This document shows positions 47,837 through 61,458 of a DNA stretch of 64,000 nt, piece by piece. Numbering within the stretch: position 1 is the first letter of the stretch; each line of letters starts with the position of its first letter. The stretch is from contig NC_052473.1 in the NCBI RefSeq assembly GCF_009730915.1, positions 18,310,100-18,374,099 of the forward strand, written 5' to 3'. Under the pieces are notes generated by a model, which made no database searches, was not told where the DNA came from, and was given only the letters and a program-made list of their open reading frames with translations. The position numbers were made by a program, and so were the translations under genes. Source of the stretch: Dioscorea cayenensis subsp. rotundata (taxonomy: Eukaryota; Streptophyta; Magnoliopsida; Dioscoreales; Dioscoreaceae).

Positions 47837-48871
47837 CTACCCGTTGGGCTCGTTGCCGGCGCCGCCACGGCCGAGCCACCGAGCCGTGCGTCGCGCTGCG
47901 AAGCCAAGCCAACGGCGCATCGTGCGCTCCTCCTCTTCCCGCCGGCTTCTCATGACTCGGCTCACGCCTGTGATCTCCGACACGCTTCTCAAGCTATTTA
48001 CAATCCTGCCATCCGCCGACACACGCCCGCGCGAGGCCGAGAACCGTCCACTGTCCGTGATGATCATCTCCGACCGTAGAAACAAGAGATCGGACGGTCT
48101 AAGATCGCTCCATCGCTCCTGAGTCGGGTCACCGTTGGAGACGATGATTCGGTGAGCGAACCGCTTCTCGGCGAGCTCGGCGGGGAGGGGAAGGAGAAGA
48201 CCGTCCTTCCGGTGAGAAACGGCGGCGGAATCGGCGGATCGGCGAGATCGGGGGTCGATTTCGATGGGGGTTGGAGTTGAGGTGGATTTCTCGCCGGCGG
48301 AGGAGTGCCGGCCGGAGACACGGCGAGGGGGTTTATCGGATTCGGGATGGGGGATGGGAGGGAGGAGGAGGAGATCATCGGGGGAGACGGGTGAACGGCA
48401 GAGAGGGCAAGAGGAGTGAGCGGAGAGCCAGGTGTCGAGGCAGTCGAGATGGAAGGCGTGGCGGCAGCGGGGGAGAAGACGGAGGGGATCGGAGGGGAGG
48501 AAGGAGGAGAGACATACCGCGCAGTCGAGGAGGGAGGTCTTCGCGCTAGGGCATCGGAGAGAGGAGAATCGGAAGGCTGGAAGAGCATCGATGAGGGCTG
48601 GAGAGAGCCCGGAGTTCCGGCGAGGGGCGGCGTAGGTGGAAGATGAGCTTGGATCGAGACCTCTCGAATGGGGATTGTTCTTGCAGTGCTTGGCGTAGAG
48701 GAGGAGGAGTGAGGTGAGGGAGAAGGTGGTTGTAAGCACGCCGACGATGATCGCGATGGAGGGACGGAGTGCGGCGTTGCTTGACAGTTGTGCGGCGATG
48801 GGGGACGGCGCCGGCGCCGTCGTGTGAGGGAGGTCGGAGAGGCAGAGGCCGAGATTCCGGCAAAATCCCAT
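47837..48871 (-). CDS. ATL-family RING-H2 E3 ubiquitin ligase
   Basis: Intronless, 344 aa, starting at MGFCRNLG (48871); the upstream in-frame ATG at 48946 would add an Arg/Glu-rich leader encoded by a CT/GA microsatellite and is less likely. One membrane span lies at about 38-60 (SIAIIVGVLTTTFSLTSLLL). The ATL 'GLD' block is present as SGLSPALIDALPAF. The RING-H2 domain is CAVCLSSFLPSDPLRLLPRC, then RHAFHLDCLDTWL and CPLC, with the expected C-x2-C, C-x-H-x2-H-x2-C and C-x2-C ligands and the Pro before the last pair. The tail is long and Arg/Ser-rich, as in the larger ATLs. ATLs are membrane-bound E3 ligases in defence, stress and nutrient responses. High GC throughout, like other intronless genes of the window. 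Confidence 0.9.
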   Translation of the reverse strand: MGFCRNLGLCLSDLPHTTAPAPSPIAAQLSSNAALRPSIAIIVGVLTTTFSLTSLLLLYAKHCKNNPHSRGLDPSSSSTYAAPRRNSGLSPALIDALPAFRFSSLRCPSAKTSLLDCAVCLSSFLPSDPLRLLPRCRHAFHLDCLDTWLSAHSSCPLCRSPVSPDDLLLLPPIPHPESDKPPRRVSGRHSSAGEKSTSTPTPIEIDPRSRRSADSAAVSHRKDGLLLPLPAELAEKRFAHRIIVSNGDPTQERWSDLRPSDLLFLRSEMIITDSGRFSASRGRVSADGRIVNSLRSVSEITGVSRVMRSRREEEERTMRRWLGFAARRTARWLGRGGAGNEPNG

Positions 48872-51800
48872 CTTTGTCTCGTTTTCTCTCTCTCTCTCTC
48901 TCTGTTTCTTCGAAAGCCGTTGAGCTTTTTCAAAGAAGAAGAGCATTGAAGAAGACGAGCAGAAGAGGACAAAATAAAGGTATGGATTTACTAAAACCTC
49001 CTTGATTTCTTATGAATTTTACTGTTTTGCCATAGAATCTTAATTAGAGCACGAGGGTATTTCGGTCAGTTTAGTAGAGAGAGGTAGGTGATTATTAAAT
49101 TTTACCGTTTATTACCACTCATCAATTACATTATACTCCCACCATTTTGTTTTTATCTCTTATTTTCTAATATCAAAAATTATTTATTTTTTTTTAAAAA
49201 TTATTTTTATCACTATGTCTAATTTTTTTTAGACAATAAATATTTTTATAAATTTTTAAAAAATAACTAAATTTTTTTGGTACATAAAATTTAATTAATC
49301 ACGACAGATAAAAAACAAAGAAAGAGTATATAATTATTTTTAGGCACAAAAGCTTTTTAGTGAGATCCGCATTGGCCTCACTGTGAAAGTAGTTAGTGTG
49401 GGACATTCCCATAAACACGAGTATGTGCTAATTATCACATAATATAAATGTGATTTATTTTTACTCATTTGATTACCTAAATTTCATTGAATTTTGAAAC
49501 AAAAGATAACAATTTTCCCATATCCTTATATTTGTATAATAAATAAACACAAAAATATATAAACTCATGATTAAAAATAATCCAAATCTCAGGTCTGAGT
49601 CCACTATATCGTTGTTTCATTATTAAATCCAGTCTCAAGTTTAAATCTCATCTGGACGCGGTGATGATAACAAGTTCTCAGTTATAGCTTCAGGCTTATA
49701 TGAACTCATGGTATTGGGTGAGAGCATTTAAGTTGCACGTTTCAATTCTCAATCTATGTGCACAACGATGGCAATATTTAGCTTATTTGTAAAAAACAAA
49801 AATAAAAATATTTTTTTAACTAAAAAACAAAATTGATAAAATACATTAAAAAAATAATGCTCAAATTTCAGTACAGACAAAATACATGTTTTCCAATTTT
49901 TTTAAGAAAAAAAATAACATAGTGTTTATTTCTGCAGAAAAGTCCATAAATCATATGTATTTGCATTGAAAAAAAAGGGTACGTTCATTTAATGACATGC
50001 GAGGAACCCGCGGGGACATGAATGCGATCTATATATCGAATGAGCGCACGTGAATTGGCGTTCATTAATGGGAGGAATTAAGAGTGTGATTAAGGATTAA
50101 ACATATGGATTAATTAATTAAAATCATTTTTATTGCTAATATATTTAATTAAATGGGACCCAAATGGTGAGAATTAATTGGGAGGTACAGAGAGAGAGAG
50201 AAAGACAAAGAGTGTCAATTATTCTGCTGTTGTTTGTGCTAGATCTGTGTGAGTGTGTCTAAAGAGAAGGCAATGCATGTGCATTGTTGGACCAAATTGA
50301 ATCTTTTATTTATTTTATTTTTTTCTTATATCTCATGATTAGCACCAGAAGAATTTTCTCTTGTCGCTTGTTTCTAAGTACTCCACATTCATAATATATA
50401 TATATATATATATAATGCTAACAAAATATTTCGATAAATCAGAATGGTTGTATATATATATATATATATGTAAATTGTGAATCTCGTGGAGAGTTCGATC
50501 TTGGCTTAGAATGAATATTGGCAGCATGCTTAAAACATGTAGGTCGTAATAAATATTAAATAATAAGAAACAGTTGTTAATATTTATATGACGCTGAGTA
50601 GAAAAGAAACAAAAATTTAAGAAAAATTTTAAGTGAAATTAACTAGTTGGTGAGACAATAATTTACTAAAACGACAATCAATAATTGATTTGAGATGATG
50701 ATCAATCATACTATATTTAAGATATAGCTCAGACTCTGGGAAAATTTTCACAATAGATTATATATATTCACGTATGTTAATAGAAACTATGTAGAATTTT
50801 TGGAATATAAAAATAGTAGATAAATCATAATTTATTTAGATATGAGAAAAATTTAAAAGTTGAAAGAATTTAGGGAAAAAAAAAAACATTGGTGGGGAAG
50901 GAATGAAGGATCACCAGAAATGCAAAACAAAAGCAAAAAAGGAGACAAAATACATCAATAATATAGCATGGGAAGAGTGGGAAAAAAGTTTTTAAAAATG
51001 AAAATCACTTATCCTCGTGCAAGTGTTGTTTTCTTCTCCAGAGAATGTCGGAATAACATTGTTTTTATGTAGAAAAGTCAATATTTTACTTAGCATCAAA
51101 TACTCACATAAAATTAGAATTTGCATTATGATAACAAAGACTTGACTCTGTTTAATATTTATGTTTGATATTTTGGTTTATTAAATTAGGAAGAAAATTG
51201 CTGCTATACCAAGTAAAAAGTGAATAATTGTTAATATACTATTTATAAAAGTCACACTTGCTTATATTTTACTGTGAATAAAATCAATTTAACTGATAAG
51301 CATTTGTTTAAGTGATAAAAGTTTGAGTTGCTTAAGCATAATATTTTAAATTTAAATATTTATATATAATAAAAAATATTTATTGAGAAAGAAATTTTTT
51401 TTTTAGAGTTTTAGTACCTCATTTGAGATTAATTTAGAACCCATGACTCATGGCCAAAGAAGAGGTAGATCAAAACCTAAAAAAATTAACATATAAATTT
51501 TATTAAAATATCAATTAATTTTTATTCTTTCATATAAAAAAATAATTTTGTAATATTTTTTTTAAAATTTTGGTATATACAAACAATTAACCATAGTTTT
51601 TTGAATTGTATATATATACATGACAATGCATTCTTTGCGGGCGTTCATAAAGCATCCACAGAAAATAAAAAAATATGAGAACGAGACAGAGAAAAATGAA
51701 GAAAAAAGAGAATGTGTGCTACGAGATAAATTTTTATAGAATTCTTATTTATGGATGTTCGTAGAAGACTGACCATAAATATTTTTTTTTTTGAAAAGAT

Positions 51801-53958
51801 ATATATATATATATATATAATTTTTAACTAAATATGAATAAATCATATTAAAAACGTGCATAAATATAGATAATCTCTCAACACATTTGTTCTCATTATG
51901 TATGAATTAAAGTCTAAACTTACTTCTTTCGCATGTCACCAATATCCTTAAAAAAAACTCTATTAAAAGACGAGATGCTTGAAGGTATGCAGATAAATAA
52001 ATATATTTATTTATCTATTAATACAACGACTATATTAAAAGAAGAAAAAAAAAATTTAAAATTTAAGTACTGAAAAAATAGGTGTACTTTCATTGTCACA
52101 TCAAGGGATAAAAACAAGATCATTAATGACACGCCCGGACTTCAGGCTTCACTGCTATCAGAGAGCAAGGTGATGCAGAAACATACAGGCCATGGTTGGC
52201 AGTGGACCTACTTACTGATAGAGTGAACAGTAACCATAAATTAAACACACAAGCAATGAAGAAAGCATTGAAAGCAATGGCTCAGTGCACCCACTGAATG
52301 AGCAATGGTTGGCCCTATACTATCATTGTCTCTCCACATTACTTCTCTTCTCTTCCGGTGTATTGCTAATGGGTCTTGATTAACACTCTTGTCGGACTGT
52401 CTGTTTCTCTTGTCAAAAATAAAATAAAAATATTGTCACAGAGGGGTCTCACTATTGCCACTCTCCTTGTGTGTGATATCTAATGATGATTCTCCAGCTC
52501 GATGGTCGCCCGATGGTGTTAGAGTGGAGGGTCATCTTTTGTCAGGGTGGGTCTCATATCCACTTATATGGTCTTTTTTTATCGACAAACATATTTGATG
52601 TTTGGATATGTTTATGAAAATAGATTTTATTTATTCTTTTTAAATATAAATAAATAATGGAATAAATCAACTTTGCAAATGTTAGTATGGTAAAATACAA
52701 AAGTTTGATTTAAGGGGTTTGAATTTCGCTCATGATATAGTGAATGGTATAAATAGTGTTTTTTTTTAGAAAAACCAATAAATCACTATTTATATCATTC
52801 ATTACTCCACGAAGATTCAAACTTTTTTTCGGTCTCTTGTACTTTATTATAGGGTTATACTAACATCTTATCCATTTTATAAAAAAAAATCAACATTTTC
52901 ATAAAAAAAAAAATACCAATCCTCTAAAAAAGAATAGTAATTTTTAATATTTTTATATAAGTATTTTAAAATAAAATAAATATGAAATATGAGACTGTAA
53001 CGTGATAAAAAAAAAATAGAAGTTTTACTTTAATGTATTTTGTAGTTAAATTTAGAAGAGAATGGTTTTATTAGTTTTATTATTTAAATTAGAATAATGA
53101 AAGATAACATAGGTTATTTCTGTTCATTTCCACAATTCAATCTTTTTATTTCAATTTTAAAATTGAAATAATATGTTTTTTTTTAGTCAATGGATCCAAT
53201 CATCGACTCTAGCATAAATTTTTATTTGATTTAAAATGTTTTGTTTGTCAATATTGACTTAAATGTTTATTTATACAATTTCATAAAAACATAGTTATCA
53301 TGTATATTTACAAACAATTGTGTTGGATGGCATCATAGATGATGCACTTGAATCAAATCAGTTAGAATATATTGGTAATAAGATAAATAATTTAAATACA
53401 TTTTTGTTGTCATATGTAACATGTTAAGACACCGGTTTTGAGCCATGATAAAATTTAGTAGAGCATACCTACTTAACAATTTTTTAAAAGTTTATAATTT
53501 TTTTTAATAAAAATGGCAGTAAGCATCATTAAAATAAATACGGAGATGTGATTTAACGATCTCTAGGAATAAATTTTTTCTGAAATGTAAAACATGGTTT
53601 ATATCATAAGAAACGCATACTAAAATTAATAAATAATGCTGATGAGTAATACTGAGTTCTCGTATATCATGTTATGTTGCATAACTAAAGATTAAACTCT
53701 CACATTTTTTATGAATTTTATGATGAGTTACTACTGTATTATGAGCTATTTCTCAAACCTTTTAATTTTCATGAAGTTTGGGAGAAAAGATTCATAAAAT
53801 AAAAATAGTAAACAAAGTCTACCAATAAATAGAAGCGAACCGGATTCGGACTTTGAAAGTTAGATCCGATAAAACAAAACTAAAGATCCGACCCGCACCA
53901 AAGTCTCTCAATAAAGACCCTCAAAAATCCGAAACCCGTTTCGTTTCCACTTCGAATC
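48872..53958. other. Long AT-rich intergenic region
   Basis: No gene is supported over 5 kb. It holds (TA)n tracts at 50397-50414, 50452-50469 and 51801-51820, a (CT)n tract in the ATL 5' leader at 48884-48902, and a less AT-rich patch at 52120-52560 without a usable frame. Confidence 0.5.
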
Positions 53959-56900
53959 ATGGAAATCGGGTCGGATTCGGAGCCGGAGCGGGCCTCCGAA
54001 AACCCTCAGAGCTCCTCCTCAATCGTTGCCGGCGGTGCCGTCGCCGGCGTGCTGCCGGAGGCCGAGGCTTTCGCCGTCCATTACCCTGGCTATCCCTCCT
54101 CCCCCTCCCGTGCCGTCCACACTCTCGGCGGAATCTCTGAGCTCTCTAAGGTTTCTCGTTTTAGCTTTGAGATTTCTGTGATTTTTGGTGTAATTTGGTT
54201 ATCGATCCTTGATTTCAGGCTCGAAGCTTGGATTCCAACAATGTCGAGCTTCGCTTCCGGCCGGAGGATCCTAATTCCCACCCGGCCTTTGGCGAGCGCC
54301 GCCTTTCGTCTTCTCTCCTCCTCAAGGTCTCCAAGCCTAAGAATTCTGGGCCTGAGAGCATCTCCGCCAGTGTCGTTGCCCGCGTCCTCCGTGCCTATCA
54401 TTTTGAAGGTCTGCAAATCGTCTATTTGTCTCCTGTCCATGATTCGGCATTTGGTTTGTTCTCTTTTTTGCTTACTTGGAAGCGGTGAGAGGATTTGCAG
54501 GGATGGTGGATTACCAGCATGTTGTGGCAGTACATGCTGCAGAGGCGCGGAAGAGGAAGAGGCCATTGAATTCTGATGAAAGATTAGATTTTGGTGAGTT
54601 TTTAGTCTTCAAGTTTATTTTTTGTTTTGGATGAGAGATGTTTGCATTATCAATTTGAAAATTTGTTCAACATTTTTTTATAAGTAGTTGTTTCATTTCA
54701 TCATTAAGAGTTTTGATGCATTGTGGTGTTTGATGTTGTATCTGTAACCATCGATTCTCTTGCTTTCTTGAAACACAGAGAAAAGTGGTGTCTTGGACTC
54801 TGATGTGGGGGATGTTATTATGATGGTGCCTCCGCTCTTCTCAGTTAAGGACATCCCAGAGAAGATCGTGTAAGTCACTGTGACTTTCTTCTCAGTTTGC
54901 AATTTTAAAGTTGATGAGATTGTTGACCCTCTTATACCAATCGTACTATGAGCTGAAAGCATGATTCTAACCAATGCCAACAGTCTGGCTGGAAAACTCA
55001 CAAACAACAAAATTTTCATGCACAAAATGTGTAACTTAACTCATCTTGTAGTCTGTTTTCTTCATTTTCCACTGTTTGTACTGCTTTTCAGGAGATGTGA
55101 ATAATCTACCATGTTGTACATGGATAAAAAAATTAGTGTTGAATACGTAACAACCATGGTCATGATTGAAAGAAGATTAAAATACTCATCCGTAACAAAA
55201 TTTTCTACATTTATGCTATTTTGTTATTGGTAGTAATCTGTACGGATGGTTGTAGAATGACATCCAATCCTGACAAAAGTTTTCTTGTCATAGCAACAAA
55301 ATCAATTTATAGAAGATGAGGCTTGATGCTATCTTCCTCAGAGATTATGGATTCTAAAATAATGGGGCTTTATTGGCATTTATTTGCATCAACATTATTC
55401 TTGGGAGAAATAATGGTTGGTGTATATAGAAGTTCATGACTGGATTTAAGCATATTTTCAGATCATTATGAGTGGTCCTTATGGTTTGGGATGGTTGACT
55501 TTATCTGGTTTGTGATTTCATGTCAATATAACCAGGTGGATTTTACTCAAATTCTTGACTAGTTTGTACTTGATTACAGGCTTAATCCATCAACAAATTT
55601 ATTCTCAAAGAGCATGCAAAGGGGAGTTGTAGAGCACCGTTGGGAGGTAACTTTGTCCAAATGATTTAATGTCGGCATTGTACTTTTGAAAATTGATAAT
55701 TTTATGAATGCCTTTGTATCTTTTTTTTGCAGATGGATATAGAACCATGCCTTGCAATTGACTTCAACATAGAAAATATCCTTTACAAGAGACACTTCTA
55801 TTTTCAGAGGATTCATGTCTAGAATGTTATCATAATTCCTCTTATTGTTTTATTTGTAGTGCAAGAAGCTTCTACTTGTGTCATGTAGTTACTGTGTTAT
55901 CTCAGTAAATTATTAAATAACTATTATGCAACATACTCTTTGTTGTGTGGTCCTTAATGTTCATAAATATTCCTGTTAAGTTTGATTGGGAAGAAAGCAT
56001 CGCAAGAGGGACAACAGAATGGGAGTGGCAGATGGCTGTATCTAAATTATTTGATGAGCGACCTATATGGCCTAGATGGTCCCTTTATGAACGTCTGCAT
56101 GATGATGGTCTGCAGGTTACTGAAAACCATTTGAAGAGGTCTTTGTTTTCCTCCCCTTTTAGCTTCAATAACTTTTATCCTTTTCTTTATGTATGCATGC
56201 AATAGGTTTGAATTAAAACTGTTATTTTCTGAAATTGTTTGTTCTTTAGAATCTCTGTTATTGTGCATCTGTCATGTATCTGATTTGTGCAAGGATTTTC
56301 ATTCATAAATTATCTTTATTTGTTCAGGCTTCTGTTTAGAACTGGCTACTACTTTTCTACAGGACCATTTGGTAAATTTTGGATGAAAAAGGGTTATGAC
56401 CCACGTAAAGATCCTGAATCGCGGATGTGAGTGTTTTCCTTTTTTGTAATGTTTGCTATCTCATCTCTTATTTTAGATACCAGAAATGCACTTTTGGTTT
56501 TTCTTTTAAGACTTCTACTCAACTCCTTTTTCTTTCTTGTCTTTTTTTCTTTTGGGTATTATAACAACTTTAACTTGAATAGTAAACAGAGTTTTGTTTG
56601 TGAAGACCTTTTTTATTGTATTTATTATCTTGTTGTTGTTGGAATTTAATCAATATGATGAGGTTAGAACTCTGATGTAATTTTTCTGATTTGGTTTAAA
56701 AGCAATTATTAGTGATAGAATATGAAATGCCTATTATGCTTTTCTGATCAGGACAAAGGTTATTGTTATTTTGGTGAGAATGTGATATGATTATAAGATT
56801 GCCATCATTTTACGTTTGAAAACCTCTGACTCCATTCCATGAATTATTGGTAAGCTTTGGGCAAGAGATTCTTATGAACATAGATGGTGCCAACACTCGG

Positions 56901-58800
56901 CATTACAAATGTAATGTAGGGATAATAACCTTGAGTGTGTTATAATTCTTTGGAATCAGTTTGGATGGAGATGTTTTGACATTTCAGAGTCTGGCTTCAA
57001 ACAGATATCAAAGAGTTGATTTCCGCATGCCGCCGTCATTAAGAGATAATGCAAATGCTGACAGCCAGTGAGTGTGATTTTAGCTTTACACGTTGTTATT
57101 TCATCTATCTTATCCAGGCCCATTTTTATTTTCTTTGGATGCAATGGAATCTTTCTTTCTTGATTGACCTCATGAAAGTTTTAATGCTGTACATGAAACT
57201 TGATATCAGACAAATGCCAGGCAGACTTTTGATCTTTAACACTGCATTTTCTCAGTAAATTTGTGATGCTTTCAGCCCTTTTTGAAAGTATCACATGCAT
57301 GCTTAATCATATTTATTCAAAAACTGTTATGCTCGATTCATTGTGGAACCCATCTTCTTAATTATAAAATTTGATTTCATTGCAGACCGGAGCAGTCATG
57401 CAAGGATAAAAACCGGTTTCAAGTATTTCCTTGCAAAAATTTCATCTCCTTGCAACTTTTTGAGCTCGAAGATGATTTCATTCAGGAACAAATAAGAAAA
57501 CCTTCTTTGCAAACAACTTGTTCTGTAAGTTCTCACTTGCATTATATAATAGGTATCAGGCCTTCTTTATTTTACTCTGATCTTATCTCATAAAAATGGT
57601 GTTTACTGAAGATAAAATGACTTTGTCAAGTTTACAATTAATTACCCTAAATCCATCCTTTTGCAAAAGTAAGGTATCTTGGTTCCATTCACAATTATTT
57701 GCTTGACTGAAGATCAAGTCTTCTTATGCTTTTATAATTTTATTCTAGAATGGTTTGCAGCCATGTTTGTCTCTCTATTTTATCCTGAACTTGTGGTCAT
57801 TAAAGAATAAGAGTATAAAGAGTTATCTCAGGGAATTTTCCACTTCTCTCGTCTTCTGTTATCTGTTTAGCTTGTTCACAGGAAAGTAATAGAGGAAATC
57901 TTTCTGATTCCTTTTAAGATAACAACTCGTGACCGTTATTTATTTATTTTACCTGACCGATTAGTTTGCAGCGTGGAACAGGATGGTTCTCTGGGCCGAT
58001 GAATAGACTGCTGGGTTTGCGAGTGAAAATAAGGTTTCTGTCCATATGCTGTAAAAATGAAGCTGCAGACCTGCTCAGATCGGCAAATGAGCTCTTTGAC
58101 AGGACTAAGAAGCAAGAAGCTCTTAGCCGAATTCGCAAGCCTGAAAAGGAGCTACATGATGCCAATCGAGGTTTTTATTATTAGTTCTTTCACCGATGTA
58201 TATTTGAACTTATACTTCAATTCCTTAATGCTTGTTTGGTTCCAGATTCTTGTGATTCTGCGGGTGTTCCTTCTCCTGAATCTAATGATTTCGGATATGA
58301 GAATGAAGATCAAGAAGAGCCTAATAATTGCGACATCGAGGAAGATGATGATGATGAAGAAGAAGAAGAAGGATATGACTCACTGCCAATCGTAATTATG
58401 TTATGCAAATTTCTTTTGATAATCATTAACAGTTCATGCGTTCGAACTATTAACTTGAATTTCTCATCTTGTCAGGTGGCCGAAGATGATCATTTCTCTC
58501 TTGATGCGAATTCTTGTATTCTTCGATACTCAACTTTTTCGTGCTTGTGAAGTTCTAATCTTTTTATCAAAATAACACAATGTTTTTTGACTTTCACTAG
58601 ATCAAGTTGGAGAAGGCATCTCCGAGGATTTCCTGCAAGAACTCTTGCGAGGTTTCCCGCTAAGCAATGGCTTCAATGATCAACAACCAAGCAATAATAT
58701 CGACCGCGCCGATTTAAGTGACGATGAGTATCAGATATATGAACAAGAAAGTGATGACAATGATAATTTTTTCGATGATGATAACAATGGTCTTAATTGA
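53959..58800 (+). CDS. GTF3C5: TFIIIC subunit 5 (GTF3C5/tau95-like)
   Basis: Fourteen exons: 53959-54150, 54219-54408, 54501-54593, 54779-54869, 55580-55646, 55733-55775, 55967-56138, 56328-56426, 57005-57067, 57386-57524, 57972-58170, 58246-58391, 58476-58515 and 58601-58800. They total 1,734 bp, 577 aa, with every phase matching. The N-terminal half has VHYPGYPSSPSRAVHTLGG and the barrel-forming LELRF-type strand VELRFRPEDPNSHPAF. The middle has LAIDFNIE, WEWQMAVSKLFDERPIWPRW and FWMKKGYDPRKDPESR, a signature I recognise from TFIIIC95. The C-terminus is acidic (EEDDDDEEEEEG). TFIIIC binds A/B boxes of tRNA genes and recruits TFIIIB for RNA polymerase III. One intron is U12-type. Nothing is truncated. 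Confidence 0.9.
55776..55966 (+). other. U12-type (minor spliceosome) intron with apparent AT-AA ends
   Basis: The donor ATATCCTTTAC matches the U12 AT-AC consensus perfectly. TCCTTAAT at 55951-55958 is a near-perfect U12 branch site. No AC or AG follows it at a usable position; keeping the conserved frame FNIE-N-IPVKF requires the exon to restart at 55967, so the intron ends TCATAA. The branch-to-acceptor distance of about ten bases is normal for U12. Confidence 0.7.
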
Positions 58801-59969
58801 CTGTGGGATGTGAAGGTGATTTTAACTTCATGTAACATTAGTTTTTTGGTTCTAGTATTAACAAAGGTGATGCTAATGAAATGTAAGCTATTTTTTTGTA
58901 CAATAACTCTGTAATGAAAAGTCAATTTAAAAATTTTGAAATAACAAGGGAAATGAGGGGTTGATAGTTTTTATTATTATTTTTTTTATTTTTTTATTTT
59001 TTTCAGTTGACTTTTTGTTTTTCATTCTCAATGATTTAGAAGGTGTAATGGCAATCACCCTCCACTAAAAAATCCATTATACTTTAAAAAATATTTATAT
59101 AAATATATATTTTTAGAAAATATTTATAAAAATTTATTGTTTGGCCCCATAATTTTTTATTTTGTCTTGTATAAAAAAATTATAAATGTATTTTTTTTTG
59201 TGTAATAATTGAATCGGCCAAACTATAATAAACATGTTGTTCAACTAATCTGATTATATTTTTTGAATTAAAAAAACTTCAAAAAAAAAATTATAATTTT
59301 TTATATGAACATCCCCTTTAGTTTTGCTTCTGGTTCCGCCACTAGATGTGAGTTTACAATTCAGACCTCCTGATCATTATATACACACGTCTATGATATA
59401 AGTAACATTTAACGTTTTTATTAAAAAAAAAAATCTCAATTTTATGATTTATTTAAATATTTATTTGCGGATAAAAATAAATCTAGAGGGGGACCACATC
59501 ATGGGGCCCAAAGGGGCGGCCAAATTTTGGGTCATTTGTCTACATGAAGTTATGAACACTTCCCTATCATTGAAGACCAGCCTATCTATACCTAAATAAA
59601 ACCTATCTTTAAATACTCACACATGAATGTCTATATAACCGAATCAAGTGACACATACAACGATCTTATCTATTTCACAAGTAACACATCAAGTCTTCAT
59701 ATTTATTTATTGATTGATTTATTTATTTTAGAATAAACTAAAAAAAGAATCTTCATTTATTCTGATTCATGCCCCAGGCTTGACCTTCCTTAGATAAACC
59801 AAAGTTTGAAGCATTAATTTTTATTCTTATATGCAACTTGTTCAAATATAAGTTTCTTTTCACATCAACCATTATAGTACAATAATCGTTTGACTGTAGA
59901 TATATATGGACAAAGTGAACGAATCACATGTTAAAGATGTGTGCACCATTGAAAATTAATTGTTTGATT

Positions 59970-60715
59970 CATGTAACAGCAGAGCTAGGGGAGAGCAAAG
60001 ATGAGTCATGGCCCCCTTGTTTTAGTTTTTTATTTTTATATATATATAATATTTGTGAAAATTTATTGTTTGGGTTTCTAATATTTTAAAAATTAATTCA
60101 TATAGTTTTTTTTTAAAAAAATCTATTATATGGCCTGATTTTTTTACAAATTAGTATATATTTTTAAAATATTATAAAAAATAATTAAAAAACATATTTG
60201 TAAAATTATATAAAATTATATTGTTTAGTTTTGCTATTTAATTAATTGGTTATACATTAACAAAAAAAAAATTTTATATAGTTTTTTTTTAAATTTTATA
60301 TATATAATATTTGTGAAAATTTATTGTTTGGGTTTCTAATATTTTAAAAATTAATTCATATAGTTTTTTTTAAAAAAATATATTATATGGCCTGATTTTT
60401 TTACAAATTAGTATATATTTTTAAAATATTATAAAAAATAATTAAAAAACATATTTGTAAAATTATATAAAATTATATTGTTTAGTTTTGATATTTAATT
60501 AATTGGTTATACATTAACAAAAAAAATTTTTTTGTAAGAGTTTGTTGTTAGGCAACTTGATTTTTAATAAATTAGTATATATGTTTTTAGGAAAATATTT
60601 ATAAAAATTTATTATTTTGAATTTTTATTTATCCTCTAAAAAATTTTTTAGTTTTTTTCTAAAAAAATTTGACTTCAAAAAAAAAAATTTCTAGCTCCAC
60701 CCTTGGTTCTCTCAT
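59970..60715 (+). mobile_element. AT-rich non-coding transposon-like block
   Basis: It starts near AGAGCTAGGGGAGAGCAAAG and ends near CTAGCTCCACCCTTGG. The inside is degenerate AT-rich units with AAAATTTATTGTTTGG. A related block at 59040-59350 ends CTGGTTCCGCCACTAG, and a reverse-oriented one is at 22370-22850. No coding capacity; class unknown. Confidence 0.45.
60036..60536 (+). repeat. 258-bp direct tandem duplication
   Basis: Copy 1 (about 60036-60293) and copy 2 (about 60294-60536) are offset by 258 bp and nearly identical, both reading TAATATTTGTGAAAATTTAT through GTTATACATTAACAAAAAAA with a few indels in A/T runs. Confidence 0.85.
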
Positions 60716-61301
60716 ATACAATTCACCTGGTAGACATGGGAGATTGAATTATAAACCTATTCCTACAATTAGAAATTTTTTTTTAGGTTCATTGCTTAGG
60801 GTACATTTTGATTTTTGAACAATATCAATAGCTTTATATTAGCCAAATTTATGTGATTTATTTATTTATTTATTTTTTAATTTCATTTGGCTTCTTTACT
60901 TTCTTTTATTCAATTCATTTTATTCCAAACTAGTGGAGAAAGTCAACAAACAACCCGAACTTAAAGTCAAGATTTAATTGAATTTAAAGAAATGCCCTTC
61001 AAATATATATATAAAAAAAAAGAAAAAAAGAGAGACCAAAAAGTAAGTGGGAGTACGTGGCAGTGAAAGATTTATCTAGGGAAGGTGGCAACCAAGGGAG
61101 GAAGGACAACTTTATGAGGTACGTCCTTAATGGTATGGAATGGTACTTAAAAATCACGGATCCTTTTTTTATTATTATTTTTTCTTTTATTATATTCTTA
61201 TATTTTATATCACCTTATATTTGTCTTCTCAGGTTCATATACCTACTTATCATGCCTGCCTCTATCTGAGTCCGGGTCTTTGTGGTGTGGTCCTTTTTGC
61301 C

Positions 61302-61332
<31 letters not shown>

Positions 61333-61385
61333 AAATTACAATAATACAATAAAAAATTCACAAGAGATGGAACAAATATATAATT

Positions 61386-61387
<2 letters not shown>

Positions 61388-61454
<67 letters not shown>
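61388..61454. repeat. (TA)n microsatellite
   Basis: About 67 bp of pure TA, the longest in the window; it borders a MITE-like segment to its right. Confidence 0.95.

Positions 61455-61458
<4 letters not shown>

Noticed and set aside
48271-48646. Arg/Glu-rich open frames on the plus strand
   Set aside because: They are antisense to the GC-rich ATL coding sequence and have no domain of their own.
52120-52560. A less AT-rich patch considered as a microRNA or gene
   Set aside because: I found no stem-loop containing a known miRNA sequence and no coding frame.
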